DNA of 64,000 nucleotides from Marthasterias glacialis (lineage: Eukaryota > Echinodermata > Asteroidea > Forcipulatida > Asteriidae): positions 21,547,431-21,611,430 of the forward strand of contig OU452227.1 in NCBI GenBank assembly GCA_911728455.2. The letters are read 5' to 3'. Of the stretch, positions 12,371 to 26,293 are shown piece by piece. Numbering within the stretch: the first letter of the stretch is position 1; each line of letters begins with the position of its first letter. A model generated the notes under the pieces. The model was not told where the DNA came from and searched no databases. It saw only the letters and a program-made list of their open reading frames with translations. A program made the translations under genes and the position numbers.

Positions 12371-13313
12371 CACTGATCCAGAAGTAATTTGTACAGAAAA
12401 AAACTTGGACCCGGATTTTGTCTCCTACACGAAACTGTTGCGGTTATCCGTGACGCAACTGAAATATAGTCGTGATTATAACTGATTACTGGTTGATGCA
12501 ACTCCAAAAGAAGGGTTCGGGCGTAGTCTACACCGGTACTTTTATCGCGAAGTCATGAGATGTTGAATTGCTGTTCCAGGGTCATGTGTATGCAGAAAAT
12601 GTCCAAATTAAAATGGTTGAAATGTTTTCGAAATGCAGGTTGTAAATACAATCAGTCTATTCATGTACATCGATGATACAAGCCACGCAACTTGAGACAG
12701 GTCATATGGCGGGAAAACATTTAATCTTGTACGAGATGCTAAACACATGTGGCGAAGCGAGACTGCTATTTTTTTTTTGTTTAAAGTGGTGTACTCGTTA
12801 ATGTGCGAGAATTTGCGAGTGCGAAATTCGAGATACGGCCAAGAGGCTCACTCGGGTTGGTGACATTTTACGACATTGCTTTGACTGACCCAAAGACATC
12901 TGTATATTAACTTAAACCAATCCAGCCAATTTTCAATTAAACGTGGAATTTCACCTTCACTGAAGTGGCCCTCTGACTGCAGGGATGGTATCTAAACATG
13001 CAGTAATGGCTCACGATTCCCCCTAATACAATATTTTTTTTTTTTTTCATAATGACACTGGAATGTTCGAACAACACGATGACGTACGAAACTTCGTGTT
13101 TGTTGGAGCATCGATGTCTAGTTTCACATTGTAAACTGTTCTCAGGTGAACTAATGCTAAACAAATAAACTAATTTACTAATAACAAAAGCACCAATAGC
13201 AACAGCTACACAAGGATAAGTATTAAATCATTTAAATATGTTATTGATATGGAGGCCGAGTTAATAGAAAAGGAATTATCATGTTGAATCCCGGATTGCC
13301 GACTTTCCTTTAT

Positions 13314-13314
<1 letters not shown>
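12371..13314. other. Intergenic DNA, no gene recognised
   Basis: Unremarkable sequence with short T runs near 12771-12778 and 13034-13048. No domain, tRNA or repeat was identified. Confidence 0.5.

Positions 13315-13347
<33 letters not shown>
13315..13347. repeat. Poly(A) tract, 33 bp
   Basis: Uninterrupted run of 33 A on the plus strand, 58 bp before the GC-rich repeat block. It could be a retrotransposition tail or simple slippage. It produces the poly-Phe stretch in a spurious minus-strand ORF. Confidence 0.9.
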
Positions 13348-13350
<3 letters not shown>

Positions 13351-13404
13351 CATCTAGACCGAGCCTGCTTGGAATTTAAAAGAAACTGGATATTGTTCCC
13401 AGCG

Positions 13405-14200
13405 GCGTAGCGACCGGGGGGGGGGGGGGGGGTGGGGGGGGGTGGTGACACCCCCAATATTTTTCCTAAGTCGACATTTAGAGCCACAGTCGGCAAATTG
13501 AGCACCAAACTTACCCGAGTAAGGGCTCGGGCTGAACACAAATCTATTCGGCAAGCCAAGAGATTTGTCGACTTAATTTGCCTACGGAAAATTTTAGTTA
13601 AACCCTTGTAGTGTAGTTTGAATTACCAAATTTAACGTTCTCGGTAACGTGCAAAAATCTACGATCTGAAAACACTAAAAGCCGTAGAGCGTCTGGGGGC
13701 TTCGCCGCCGGACCCTCATAAGAATTGAAGTCCCTATAAACTCCAACAGTAGGGGATTTGTCCCGAGTCCAAAGTATTCAAAGGTTGAATTTCAAAATTA
13801 AACGTCTATTTTCGGCAACTTGACAGTCCTCCTTAGCCCTGACAACACATAAACCCGTAGAGCGTCCGGGGGCTTCGCCCCCTAGACCCCCACTAGAATT
13901 AGTGTTCATATTATATACTCCAACAGGGGATTCGCAGAAATAATTGGGATGTCAAAGCTTTCATTTCGAACATGAGTCGTCTAATGATCGGCATCTTAGG
14001 GCCATTTTAAACCTTCGAATCACTGAAAAACCTCATGAGCGCTCGGGGGCTATGTTGGTGAGTCCCATGTCGTTGTGCTTTTGCTTTTATTTGATAAAGT
14101 TAGTCGGCAAATTTAGGCTTCCACCCCCACCCCCACCCCAAAGAAAGTGCCTTCGCCGCGCCGCTATCGTTATCGCTATAAAAGTAAGTAGTGGTATCTG
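13405..14200. repeat. GC-rich repeat block with a CGTAGAGCGTC.GGGGGCTTCG motif
   Basis: It begins with agcggcgtagcgacc and runs of 17 and 9 G separated by a T (13416-13442). A motif cgtagagcgtc(t/c)gggggctt followed by cgcc and a C-rich stretch occurs at about 13683 and again at about 13857, a spacing near 174 bp. A weaker relative (gagcgctcgggggct) lies at 14037. 'cggcaaatt' also recurs (13492 and 14105). The block looks like a diverged tandem or composite repeat. The overlapping ORFs with proline runs come from the C/G tracts. Confidence 0.6.
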
Positions 14201-14535
14201 ACGTGTCGGGTATTTGTCTGTAGTAGAAAGTGGAAAGGGGTAAATGTTTTACAGGGAACTTATTTTCATGACATCATCATTGTATACATACTGAGCTAGG
14301 AGGGATAAGGGGGCTGTATCCCACCTTCCCCCCGCCTAAAAGTATTCTGGTTCCGCCCGTGGAGCTATACTAAGGAAAGAGAGAGATAGAGATGAATAAG
14401 AAGACAAATAATGCTAAATAAATAAATGGATTGAAAGTGTTTATGACGTCTGTGCTTGCGTCCACATTCAAAAGGATATTCAGTGTCGAAAAGGCGAGAC
14501 TTGTGTTTTTAAACTCGTTATTATTTATATATATG
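14201..14535. other. Intergenic DNA
   Basis: No gene seen. A short stretch with runs of G and C (14300-14360) resembles the end of the preceding GC-rich repeat. Confidence 0.4.
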
Positions 14536-14640
14536 TATATATAAAACTAGTAGGGTTGATGGCCTTAGCTTCCGATTCAAATCAGACCTTCATCAGAGGC
14601 AAAAACAAGCGCAAACATAAAAACGGATCCGTTTATTGGA
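14536..14640 (-). mobile_element. Inverted copy of the hammerhead-bearing repeat
   Basis: Reverse complement of the repeat at 4802-4906. On the minus strand it keeps stem I GCCT/AGGC, core CTGATGA (14596-14590) and triplet CTA. However, the conserved GAAA is changed to GGAA and stem II pairs poorly, so this copy should be inactive. The flanking AT dinucleotide stretch (14525-14545) is shared with the plus-strand copy. It is an ancient dispersed terminal fragment of a Penelope-like element or retrozyme. Confidence 0.5.
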
Positions 14641-17600
14641 AAAAACTGGGGATATAATATATATAATCTTCAAATTTCGGCATGTATTATGTTCAAATAA
14701 GATAGCCTATCATGCTGAAACCCTGTTAAAAAAAGTCTTATGGACCAGCATGGGATGGCCCAGCAGTAAGGTACACAGGAAGATGTAAAATTTGCAGACA
14801 CCTGTTCTCAACTACATTAGCATACGACAACGGATTTAGCTGCTAATATTCTTAGATAAAAACATGTAAAACGATACCCCCTGTCAGATATGTACAGTAA
14901 GCCTTTAGATGATATTAACTATAGCTGCGGAAGGGCACATTAGCACACAACAGAACCAAGATCCTATAGAATTGTCTGCCAATTTATATCAGAGGGATTT
15001 TATCAAAAGGGAGTCAATGGCCCTCTATGCGCATACAAATCAGTGGCTTTCTGTTTATAAACAATAAGGATTTGTTCTGACGTGAATGACAACCTAAAGG
15101 GGTAGGAGGTCCTCAGATTCGGTAACCAACAACCATTTTTTTTTTTCATAATCATCAGGGAGACAATTTTTGATTTTGTTGCGATCAAAAATCGTGGCGA
15201 GTGGCTTCACCGATAGAACTGTTCGTGTCGACTTCAATCGTTTCGTCCCATTTTCAAGTTTGTCCAGATTATCATTTCAATTGTTCGTTGACTGGTCGAG
15301 GAAAACAAATGGGAGGAATACAAGCGATATTTAATCATTAATCTATTAAATGTGAAACAAAAATACATTAATAAATATCCACATAATGGTTATGTTTCCA
15401 TTCAATTTAAAGAATCCAACGTGCATGTCAATATTGAGAATCGTGAAGGAACAGCTTTGTGTCACTTTTAGTTCCAGGCCTCCCCCACCACCCCACCCAC
15501 CCTCTTTTTCCATGTTCGTCCCGGACAAATTAACACATAACTATGTCATTTGGAAAGCAAAGGGAAATTGTGCCGGCTGATTTATTACCAGGTCTTAATT
15601 ACATTGAGTCAGAGGGATGAGTAGCAGCTATATGTTTAATTAAAACTGAATCCCGCCATTAGTGAGAATGTCATGGGGGTCTATTATGATTTACAAGACA
15701 CCTGTTATGGTATCGCCGTACTTCATTATGGCTTCTTATGTCTTATCCTCTCCCTGGTCATTAGTGTGGGCGCAGTGTGCTGTTGCTAGCTGCCGGTAAT
15801 ACCACAGCGTGATATATATTGTTGTATTAGGGGAAGGTGGTACATGATGAACAACATCTTTTCAGAGATCTAACATTCGCAAAGGTCACTTTCAATATAA
15901 CGTGTTCGCTCGGAGTGTCGAATATTGTACATGAACTTTTCCATGTAAAGAACATGTTGATTACTTTCTACTATTATTACAACATAATGCCTAAAATAAT
16001 TAATTTGAATTTTCTAAATTATTCCCGAGTGTCTTATTTCCCTATTGCTTCTCCCTTATACCACGCCTTGTAAATGCTCATTCTAGCAACTTGACTAATC
16101 TTGTATGTTTGATTGCACAATCTATCTTTCAAATGCCTTTTTTAAAATGACAGATAACAGCACGTGAGTGGTTAATACAAAGAAGACAAATCAAAACTGA
16201 TGAACTTAAAATTTACTAATAACCAAGTCACATCCAGAATCGCATCCTCGTTCGAAATGCTGTCAAAGGTGATGAAAATAGCATTTGAAGACCCCAACGG
16301 TCACTGCTGCTTATTTCAATCGCCACAATCGAAGTAAGTCCGATAAGAATGTCCTCAAAACACAAACCGTTTTCTTTGTTTTTTTACTCAACCATGATGA
16401 CTTTGTTGGATTAAATTTTTAACTGCCAATTTACTCTTTCAAATTGCAATTGTGCCTTTTCTCCAGTTCCAGTATGGGTTAGTTTCTATCAAAATTCGTA
16501 GAGTGTATAGACCACAGTCCAGAGTTGTTGTGAAAACTCATTTATTATCATAATGGGTATGGGTCTTTTTAAAAATCACCGGTGAATCCATCCAATCTAC
16601 ATTTGCCGTTGTTTATCTGTCCGAGCCAAAAAGGGGCTCAGCAGGCTCGAGATTCCCCACCCCCCATAGACTGTCATTTTTACTACTTTTATCTCATTAT
16701 TTATTTGTTTATATTACGCACGCACTGCTAATTCTTTTGCAACTCACCAAACGCAGGAAATTTCATGTTCGGATTATGTCGCTGTGACTTTCAAAAATGT
16801 TATTTAGGGAAGTCAGTTTCGTGACATAAAAACCTAATGTGCGTGATGGGGATTGAATATAGACATGACTACCGACTGATCGTGTGGGGCTGACTTCACT
16901 GTAGTACCCGTAGTTCATTAAAGCCAAGGTCGTGGCGTAATGCTGCAGGTACTAAAGGATTCTAACGACCTCGGGACAAACATCACAAGTGGAGTTGAAT
17001 TAATGAGTGAGCAAAACCATATGTAATTATACGATAACATTAACAAAATGTTGGCCTATATTATGCAAAGACTATTATGCACTGCAACAATTCAACCCGG
17101 ATAGAAGGGGGTGGGGGATATTGAAAATTCCGTGTTAGACCTTGAACAATGATCGTATGCACTAACACTTGTTTTTTTTCCCGGTAGAGTTCAGAAAAGC
17201 ACCGTTTGGGTGGTGTCTTCTAGTTATCCCCATTGCTTTATCGTTGGTAAAATTGGTAACACCGTGTCGGTGTTGTCAAATAGAGATACCAAGAGAATCA
17301 ACTTAACACCCCAGTTTTTGCAGTGTAGTTCTTGACCCGGATTCCCGGTCAGAGCAACTTTGAAAATGGGCCGTGCTGTCCTGGGATTGATAACTGCCCA
17401 TTGACACCTTCCATCTGGTCAGTGTTAGCACAGGACTACTTAGTTGTTTTTTCAAAAAGCATTTAAACATAAGTTATATCTTAAAAAGTGATAAATAAAA
17501 CACACAAATGTAATTGCATTGCAGACAATTCGATTCAGATTGAACTACACACCAACACGTTTTAAGCGTGAATTTTTGTTTGGTTGCAGTATTTTTTAAT

Positions 17601-18030
17601 ATTCATTGTTTTTAATAATTAAGCGTTTATCTTTTATTGACGCCGACTGGCTCGGACGGCCATCAAAAGTCCATGGGAAATAGTTTGGCCATGAGTTCAT
17701 TTCGTCACTTCTAAAATCGCACCAAAGAAAATGACGGATAAGTTAAGTAAACACAGCAAGCCTTTACATAGTACCCGAACTTGATATGATTTTGGACCCA
17801 GGTTGAAATCTCGAACCTCAAAAAAGATACTGAAAACTGATTTGCTCTGACGACACTTTTGGAATAAATCTTTTTGCCAGATTTTCTGTCAGTAATAATC
17901 TTGTATTCCTAACGTATATTGATCAAAATATTAGGTTTGTTCCATCGTTAGCTTTTAGGCTGTATTTTCGGGACGGGGTGTAAGACTGCAGTGACAGGGA
18001 GTGACATGTTGAAATGTGGACAAATCTTTC
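14641..18030. other. Intergenic DNA with possible regulatory content
   Basis: No gene recognised. A repeat-free stretch at about 15580-15830 contains taattaca, ttaattaaaac and catta cores and reads like candidate conserved non-coding DNA. A pyrimidine-rich run at 15482-15510 is simple sequence. The piece 17160-17400 has phrases such as aacaccgtgtcggtgttg resembling MITE termini, but ends could not be defined. Confidence 0.35.
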
Positions 18031-20339
18031 GTCAGGTATCCCTTTCGTACGTCGTGCCAGACGCAATATTGTGAGTTTTCGGTGTTGTCGACGAAGAACT
18101 GCCGGGAAAGCAATGCGAAAGTCCCTCGTTAAATCCCCTTGTTTTCAGTTCTCTGATGGGCAGCGATATAGAACAAAAACCTAAGAGACCAATTAAGAAA
18201 CCATCCTTGTGGTCAGCCAAACGAACAGAATACACCCCGATTAATTACCATTGCAGATTACCCCTGCTCATGGCGAATATTTATTAGTTTTCTTGCCGGT
18301 ATTATTCAGTAATCACCTGGCAGTTTCCCAATTTCCTGACAACCTCATTTAGACACGATAGTTTTACCTTGGGAAAAAAGGGACGTAAATCTCCCTTGCT
18401 CGTCTGGTTCCGCTGAATTGTTCATCAGGCTCTGATAAACCATTGATTTGCTACGATTGGAATTGTCTTGGCATGTAAAAATCCCTGCATATGCAAGTCT
18501 CCTTGAATGTATTCATTAGCTAGTGTGGAGACGAACCCCGGATAATTAAGGTGAAGTTGGCTGTAGGTATTAACGGTAAAGGTTTGAGGAACAAAAACGT
18601 GAGTTCGTCCTGTGTGTTCTCGCTCTCGCGAAATGAGATCTCCGAAGAAGACTGATGAGATCTACTTCTGACAACTTCAACAGGTGTTGATGACGGTAAT
18701 GAAAACTACCGTACCCATTCCAACAAAAACAAATGTAAATCCCATGAATAACAGCAAAACGAACGCATTCCCCACCACTCAAACACGAACACGCATCCGG
18801 TCTTAAAATGTTCACCCTCAGTGGACATTTTTTCCCCGTGTACTTTGCAAACAGAGGTTTTATTTTTCAGAGGTGATCCCTTCAAGACTTGTTTTCTTTT
18901 TGCAACACGTACAACATACACAGAAATATATCCTTTGTAGGCCTGGGGGAAACAAATTATCTAATTAAAAAATAAAACATAAAAGAAACTGGTTGTGGGC
19001 GTGTGGTAATGTGTGAACATGTGAACATTACACGTCCGATGTCTAGACCTTCGGTTTGTACACGTACACACACCTGTACAAATACAAAAAGAAAGACAAA
19101 ATCAAATACATTAATGCAAGACAACACCGTAATGTTCAGCAGCTGCACATTATTGTTTTCTCACACACGAGGTAAGATATTTGCAATTTTCCCCTCTGAC
19201 TCTATTAAGGGGAGCTTTTTGATCGAGACCTTAAATGAGAGATTGTCTGTATTCTGTATCATCTATCCGTGTATGAAGTTCAGATCAAGACATTTCTGAT
19301 GCAAATGTGTATGTTATTTTGTAACGAGAGTCGCATAGTCTTGTCATAGTTCTTGGTATTATTTTGTAATGGGAGTCACATACTCTTCGTGGTTGGTGTT
19401 ATAACTGTAGTTTTTATTCCTTTCTAACAGCGATCATGTGGTTCGCAAGCCTTTGTAAATCACTAGACGATTGCATGGCCGTGATATGCGTAATTCATTC
19501 ACGGGCACCAGTATTGGTATTATGCTAGGCCTGCTAATTGCTGTGTTGTATATTCAGTTATACAAGTGAAACTGTCTGGATTTTGTGGTTAAGAACAATA
19601 TTATTCAATCCAGTCATGCACGCGTAGTTTTCACAGGTTTGTTTCATTGTTTTTGTTTTTTTCTTTGTTTATTTTGTCGTCTTCTTCATGCAATGACCCT
19701 AGACTTTATATTGATAAACCTGTGATTGTATTCTTCCTTGCTCCACTCATCGTGGCCATGTTACGTTTAGGAATGAATGTACGCAGACCGCATAGATGCT
19801 GTTTTCCTTAAGCCAGTGCCATGAGAAGCCTATCATTTCATTGTACCAAGCCGACAGAGTTAAGTCTCTCTATTTAGCTCTCGATTAAACTGCAAACCTT
19901 TCACGAGCTATTTGTAGTGTTGACTGAATTGGAGATGCAGCCTGTGGTTAGAGTAGCATGTCTAGGGTATCGTGTTTGACCGAGGCCTATAGACGTATAA
20001 TTCATTATTTAGTACTCTTGTTTGTATAAGCATTATATCCTTTCCATGTTGGGGCGGTCTCTTTTAAATGCGCAGTGTTTTAATAAAGTGCATAATATGT
20101 TCACTAATCGGGCGTACAGCCGCACCCTGGCGGGGAGATATGTATTTAAAACAGTCTGGAGCTTTGTAATGACATCATGTGCTAAGGGACATGAACATTG
20201 GACAAACACAATTGGCTGCACATTAATCTGCTCAGTCTATGACATTAAAAGCAACATCCTATGGTTACAAATAAGTCGTTGTAGTGCCACGAAACTTGTT
20301 AAATGTGGATCAATAAGTTTTAGATAAGCACCAACTTTT
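18031..20339. other. Intergenic DNA, no gene recognised
   Basis: Short ORFs on both strands (for example 18570-18921 minus, 19003-19299 plus, 20022-20327 plus) overlap one another, have no recognisable domain and lack convincing splice sites. No repeat family was identified. Confidence 0.45.
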
Positions 20340-21480
20340 CCCAATTCATTTATTTGATTTTCATGTCATAAGCGGGTCCCCATAGTGGATGTTTCATTCT
20401 CTTTTACACATCTTCCTGTCTCGTTTACATCAGTTCAACGTTTTCACCGATTCCTGTTTTTCTTTTCCCCATCTGAATTAACCTAGTTCTTCTTGGTCGC
20501 CTTTGTCTTTTGAAATGGATGTCAAATTAAGTTTGATGGAATTACAGTCAATCCGGAGCTTTAAGGCTCACCACTGGATGGGAACCAAGTCTCTGCATGA
20601 TGAGTTATCACCCTAATTGATCACAGATGATGGGTCTGGAAAGAATACTTTCAAGTCTCCTCTGTGACTCTTTTTAATATTCTCTAATTACAGACATCGA
20701 AATCAAAACAGTCGAATGCGAAATGGGGGACTCGTACGAAACGGTCCCGCATCCTCCGCTAGGAGATTGCTAGCATTAGCTGGCAAATCTGGACGGTTTT
20801 AAAAAATCAGTTAATGGGTTGGTCCTTTGTCATGGGGGCACCCTTCTTGTATTGTTCCCATTTAAATCAGTGTAACTAATTAAGAGAGGCTAAAGGGGCA
20901 AATAGTCTGGCCCGTTTTTGGTGTAACTTTGAATCAGTATGCATTATTTATTATTGCACACAGGGGACTTGACAAGGATGGTGTCAGCATGATCAAGATA
21001 ACGATCTATTGGGTGTTAGTAACGAGTGTCCTTTCTGTCATTCGGGTGTTTTAAGAGCATAATTACGGAAGGTTGGCTATGGGATTGTGTCGTTGGTCAT
21101 AAAAGCATTGAATTTGGCATACAGTCAGAGTATGTCATGAGAAAGATGTTTGGCTGTGGGGGGCATCGTAGATTTGTCATTTGCAAAAATACAAGTTCGC
21201 CTCAAACAAAGCTACAAGCCTTTCTTGTTTAGGGGCTCTCATTCCCTGCCCAAGAGATGGGCTGATGAATCCAATCTAATAGTTTAACAAGAACTGAGGC
21301 ACAGCGAGAACCTGCCACACTTTGAATTTCTCACGGACAGCATTATTTCTATTCAAAATGTTTCATACATTTCCAGCTAATTCCCTGGAGGAAATTGTGT
21401 CTTTCCTTTCTTTATAACGGGACTTGAATGCAATCTAATGCAGTCTTCCACCAGAGGTTGTACCCGACTGTATCACACAG
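20340..21480. promoter_or_regulatory. Candidate conserved non-coding block
   Basis: Repeat-poor sequence with several homeodomain-like cores (ctaattgatca near 20614, ctctaattacag near 20683, gtaactaattaag near 20873). A divergent copy of the 28.6-kb inverted-repeat arm sits at 21103-21152. The regulatory role is only an inference from composition and absence of other features. Confidence 0.2.
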
Positions 21481-24228
21481 TATTGGGTTTTGGAAGAGTA
21501 CGTTCGTTTCCATTGCCATATCTCAGAGAATCATTGTCCGAGGTATAGAATGCACACCTTCGAGAAAACGACGGGGGAGTGTCTGACGTGTTTAGAGGCC
21601 GTGTGTATGTTGATGTGTTATGCTTGTTTTGAATCTAAAAGACCACAACACGAACAGTTGATACCATGTGAAGTTTACGCGAAGATGTTATGGATACTCC
21701 CAAGAACCATTGGTATCCACGTATTTGTCTCTTGTCGGATTGAAACTCGTTCCGTATTTAATGATAAATCCCAATATTGACCGTTCCTTAATTTTATTTT
21801 ATTTATTATTATTATTTTTTTTTACCAAGCATTTTCAGGTGTAAAGACAACCGTATACTTCCCGATTATCGTATAACATCATTCTAATGAAAATCACAAA
21901 CTTCTAATAACAGGAACCATACACGTGGAGACTTGGTGCAGTCAAGTGACTGAAACCCCCCTGTTGTCAAATTAGACTTCTATCATGCTGTGGGATTTTT
22001 TTTATCTCGCTTCCTGTGTGTACGCAAGTGTTCTGATTGTTAAAAACCGAAAAAGGCCAGACGATTTTACCAGTCTATTCTGTGTCATTTTACATTGATT
22101 TGAAATGGATTTCAAAACAAAGATGACGTACGATGACAAAGGTGTATAAACATGCCACAGGAAGCTGTATGAAACGCCAAATGGGCAACGAAACTCCCCA
22201 ATGAATCAATTATGGACATCAACATTAAATGATAACAAACTTGATCCCATTAAAGCGCTTCAGCAGTTCAGGTTTTGACGCACTTCAGGTTTTGATGTGA
22301 CTTGCACTTTCATTCAACAGTCTGCTTTTCTTTTATTCGGTGCGTGCTTGTTGCTGTCTGCTCAAGGTTAAATATTATAAGGGATTTCAATTCTCAAAGA
22401 GGATGGTTTATCACTTGTTTTCAGGAAAATAAACTTAGTTGCTATTTTTTGAAAAGATTAAGAAATAACCTTTACAAATTACAATTTGAATAGGTGCTAG
22501 CAATAAGCGAATTCTGTGTGTAACAAAAGTTTCATGATTTGATATTTTGTTGACGGTACGGTGTCTATTTAAAATACATAATACGAGAATACTTCTAAAA
22601 AAAATAATATATAAAGGCTTCTTTTAAAGACAGTTGCGGATTCTGGACTCGAACCTGTACCAGTGCTCTACAAATTACAGAACCAACCGACAAAACAGAC
22701 CTCTAAAATAGGCCTTTTTCTAATAACTACCAACAGGGGGGGCTGTGGTTTCACAAAATGTGTACATTCGTTTTTCTTCTTATATTGTGATCTGAACAAT
22801 TTACCATAATTCTACGAGGAAAAAAAATCAATAAAAAGGCACTGTATCAATTCAACTGTTTTATTTGGCGATCATGATTTTAGGGATAAAACTACTAGAC
22901 TGCCAATCGGTTCGTTTAATAATTCATTGCAAACAAACAAAATGTTGATCTAAAACGGAATTATAAACTCACCGTCCATCGGAAATCGCCAAGATGTTAT
23001 TTTAACCACATTTGTAGCCCATGTGGGGCACTCATTCCACCAGTCTATCGGTCTAAACTTTACCTTCTCATTCTCTCACCGTCGCTCCCCCTAACCAAAC
23101 GTATCCCCAAGAGCCGGGAGCTAAAACAAACCATTCCCTGATTGTGGTCTGGGGAGGGGGGGGGGAGAAGAAGAAGCAGTGAAACGTCTCCAAATGAAGA
23201 GTCAATTTACAATTTTTTAATAAGTTTCATACGTTGCACAGACTGTGTGCATGACCTGGCATCAGAGCACTTCTACTCCCAACTTTCCCAGGCTTTGTTG
23301 TCCACTGCCTCGAGGGATAACCTGAAGAGAGTAGGTTTTGTTTCTTTCATTCTATTCAGGAACAAAATCATAAAAGTGATACCATGGAAAGTCCAAATGG
23401 ACAGCTCCCTTTTTTAGACCAGTGATCTTCTAACAACTGGAAGCGTACTATCTGGTTACTATCGGGAGTGCAGATAATTAAATCGAAGTAGGATTTGATT
23501 TTATTTTACCATTTTGTTTTATTTTGTTTTTTAGGAGTGGGGGCGATTCTTTGATTACTTTGATAAGGGCGTGAACAAAGGACTTTTATGTTCCTTCTCT
23601 TTAAAAAGACAGCCAAAAACGTTTGCTTGTAACACGACCCACCAAAGGTTTTTGTAGCTTAAATAAAAGAAGAAATATTATACAATTTTAAAGCTGTACC
23701 TGCTTGTACCTGTGTTTGGAATGGTTCTTCTCGATTGGGTAGAATGTCAACGAGAAAAAAGCGACTCATCAGTGAAGCTGTATTGTTTTAGGAATTTCAC
23801 TGGCTCCTTCTTTCATCTCCAGTTACCTATTGTGCGAAATTAAATTGATTGCCCTTTGACGGAAACGGAAATGATATTGTGGTGGAAAATGTCCAGCCAA
23901 ACCAATTCTGCTAATGTGGGTGATGAGTTCGCATCTATTAAAACGAACGACGCATACGCTAAATTGGATATAATAATGAATAAATGTGCAAGCCTGAAAA
24001 TGAAATTGAATATTTGAATTCTTAGTTCTAAAAGAAAAGGGGGGCAGTGCGCTTGGATATGAAACTCGCTGCTTCTTTGCCGAAATTGAAAGAGCATACC
24101 TGTATATTAGTCTGTCTTCTACCCAGTTTTCGACTCGGTCCGTGACCACAACCCTCTGCCATCATTATAACACTAAAGACCGATCGGTGTATAAAGTACC
24201 AAAGTTTGAGACCCTTTTGACAAAAAAG
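21481..24228. other. Intergenic DNA, no gene recognised
   Basis: A 96-codon ORF at 21490-21780 is cysteine-rich but matches nothing I recognise. A weak tRNA-like phrase (ggactcgaacc, 22643-22653) is probably chance. A GGGG run lies at 23155-23165. No other feature. Confidence 0.45.
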
Positions 24229-24256
24229 TAATAAATAAATAAATAAATAAATAAAT
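24229..24256. repeat. (AATA)n microsatellite
   Basis: About seven tetranucleotide units of AATA in direct succession. Confidence 0.9.
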
Positions 24257-26211
24257 GATTAATCAAGAAACACAGTCTCACCCATCGGATTGAGTACAGA
24301 TAAGCTGTGTCAGATATTCCTTTGCCACACACATCGATGTACGAATCATTCCAGCTTTTTTTTATTGCCTTTTCACCGGAACTGGAGTTTTTACCTTCCT
24401 TTGGGGAAAAGTTGCACCTTTCTGCAAAACAGTCTCTAAAAAATAAACGACAGTCTGGGAATGTCAATACGGGGGAAATAGCCACTGCTTTATTTGTTTC
24501 TCCCAAGAAACGTATATTGAATTACATTTTGTAAATACCTGTTTGGTACTGAAGTCCCCCCCACCTCCCCTGAGAAAGAGTTGTCCCCCCTTCCCTTTAA
24601 AGAGGCCTACTGCAATGAAGTCCCGATAACAATCCAACAGTTTCGTGAACCAGTCTTTTGAATATAAAGAGGATTGTGTTACCGAACATCCCTTGTTTAT
24701 CAAATGAGAAAAGTGATGGGTGGTCAGGACGTGCGATTCTTAATTAGAATCCTGTTGGGTCAGATTTCACACGCTGTTTGCCAAAAGATCATGAAGCTGA
24801 AGTTAAGAAAGGGAATGTGCCGGATTTGCATTCAGTAGATGTAGGGGCGCTCAACCCTCTATGGAATTCGACAATCTGAATAAATACCCCCATTCAGTTA
24901 TTTTTTTTTAATTTTTGTTTTTTTTTTAGAACAAAAAATAAAGCAGCAAAAAAGTTAAAGGGTAGCCATGTTGTTTGTGATTGATTGTATTTTACCACTT
25001 TTCTTTCAGTTTAGTAATTATATTCAACTAACGAATTTCAAAATGTTGATTAAAAAACGTGTTCACAATCCAGGCATGGTTACACTATTGTTAACAAACT
25101 TAACGTTACAAGACAAAGTTACTTTGTTTTTTTTTTGTTTTTTGGGGTTTTTTTTTGCGGTATTTGTACCTCTTAAGTTAGCCGCTACTTCTATAATATG
25201 CGACAACATATGCAATGAAAATTCTAACAGTTAGAATATTTTATCAGAGGGTGGATGGTGATTTTATGCATTGTCGAGAATCGGCCAAGATGGCTGGACC
25301 AATCAATATAGCACTGGGTACCGTCTTCAGCAGCATGGTTTGTGTAATGTTATGTCTTGTCCCTGCTCCCAACTTTTTGGGGGCCCAGGACTGCTTTCCA
25401 CCTTCGACGGGAACATCATTATGAGGATGGGTTTCCAAACTAGCTTCGTAACTGAATATCAAGATATTACTTGTCCCGAAAAGAAGATACTTGGGTAGTT
25501 CCCAGTGTGGAACCTTTCAGAAACCTAGACAACGTACGTACTGGTAAAATTATCTCAGTACCTCAACCATCCTTTCAAGTTATCAGCTAAAAGGGAAATC
25601 CCGGTTTCTGTGTCAAGGCTTTTCATTTCAATAAAGATTGCTCATAATTTAAAGGCACTACTTTTCAATCTATTCTACTCTCTGAATGCCCCCCAAAAAG
25701 GGAAAATTTCACTTTCTCGCGCGAGTGGTGTCAGTTTGACTCTTTTGAGAGTGAAACTCACCCTTTTTGAGTGAAATTGGAGCGAACTTCACTCTGATTC
25801 AAGTTGAAAATACCCGTCGTTCACTATCAAAAGAGTTGTTAGCAATATTGCTCTTTAAACGAGTGGGATGGTGCACAAAAACGAGTGCTTTTTTCATTAT
25901 TTTAAATTTAGAGAGTAGGTGCCAACAACGAACGACGTATCCCAACCTCCCCTAAAATCAGTGCTCTTTCAATGTCCGGGTTTCATCCACTGCATCGACC
26001 TTTAAACCTTCACTGATGTAAAAAAAAAAGAAAGAAAAAAAAAAACCCAGTCATGTCCCTTCCTAGTAGTAAGTGTGCATTAGTTATCATCGAGATTTGA
26101 GCATATAGTATTCAAACATGATGGGAATCAGTGTACATGTGTTGCTTCACCAAACTAACAACTATGTATTACCAACCGTATACCCTCTGTTTGCATGTTG
26201 GATTCGAACCG
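24257..26211. other. Intergenic DNA
   Basis: Short overlapping ORFs only. T- and A-rich runs occur at 24901-24930, 25125-25157 and 26020-26045. The stretch 25690-25790 carries several variants of gtgaaactcac and may be an old inverted-repeat element, but I could not set its ends. Confidence 0.4.
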
Positions 26212-26293
26212 GCCTCGTGTCACCGGGCGATTTCGGTTAAGACATGATGTTCTAAAATGCAGAAAGTCGTGGGTTCGAATTCCACTCGAGGCG
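26212..26293 (+). mobile_element. tRNA-like sequence (class II type), pseudogene or SINE head
   Basis: 82 nt with an acceptor stem GCCTCGT/TCGAGGC (6 of 7 pairs), a good T arm GTGGG-TTCGAAT-TCCAC (26269-26285), a discriminator G, and a GGTTAAGAC segment. The D region has an apparent insertion that spoils box A, and the anticodon stem (TGATG/ATGCA) pairs at only 2 of 5 positions, so it is not a working tRNA. Length and arms resemble Ser/Leu tRNAs. The minus-strand ORF across it reads SGIRTH..., a peptide commonly produced by tRNA-like repeats. No SINE tail was recognised. Confidence 0.55.

Noticed and set aside
17160-17400. Possible MITE with aacacc/ggtgtt ends
   Set aside because: Inverted words are short and no consistent pair of termini or target duplication could be placed.
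22630-22705. tRNA-like sequence on the minus strand
   Set aside because: A box-B-like word is present, but no acceptor stem or box A could be formed.
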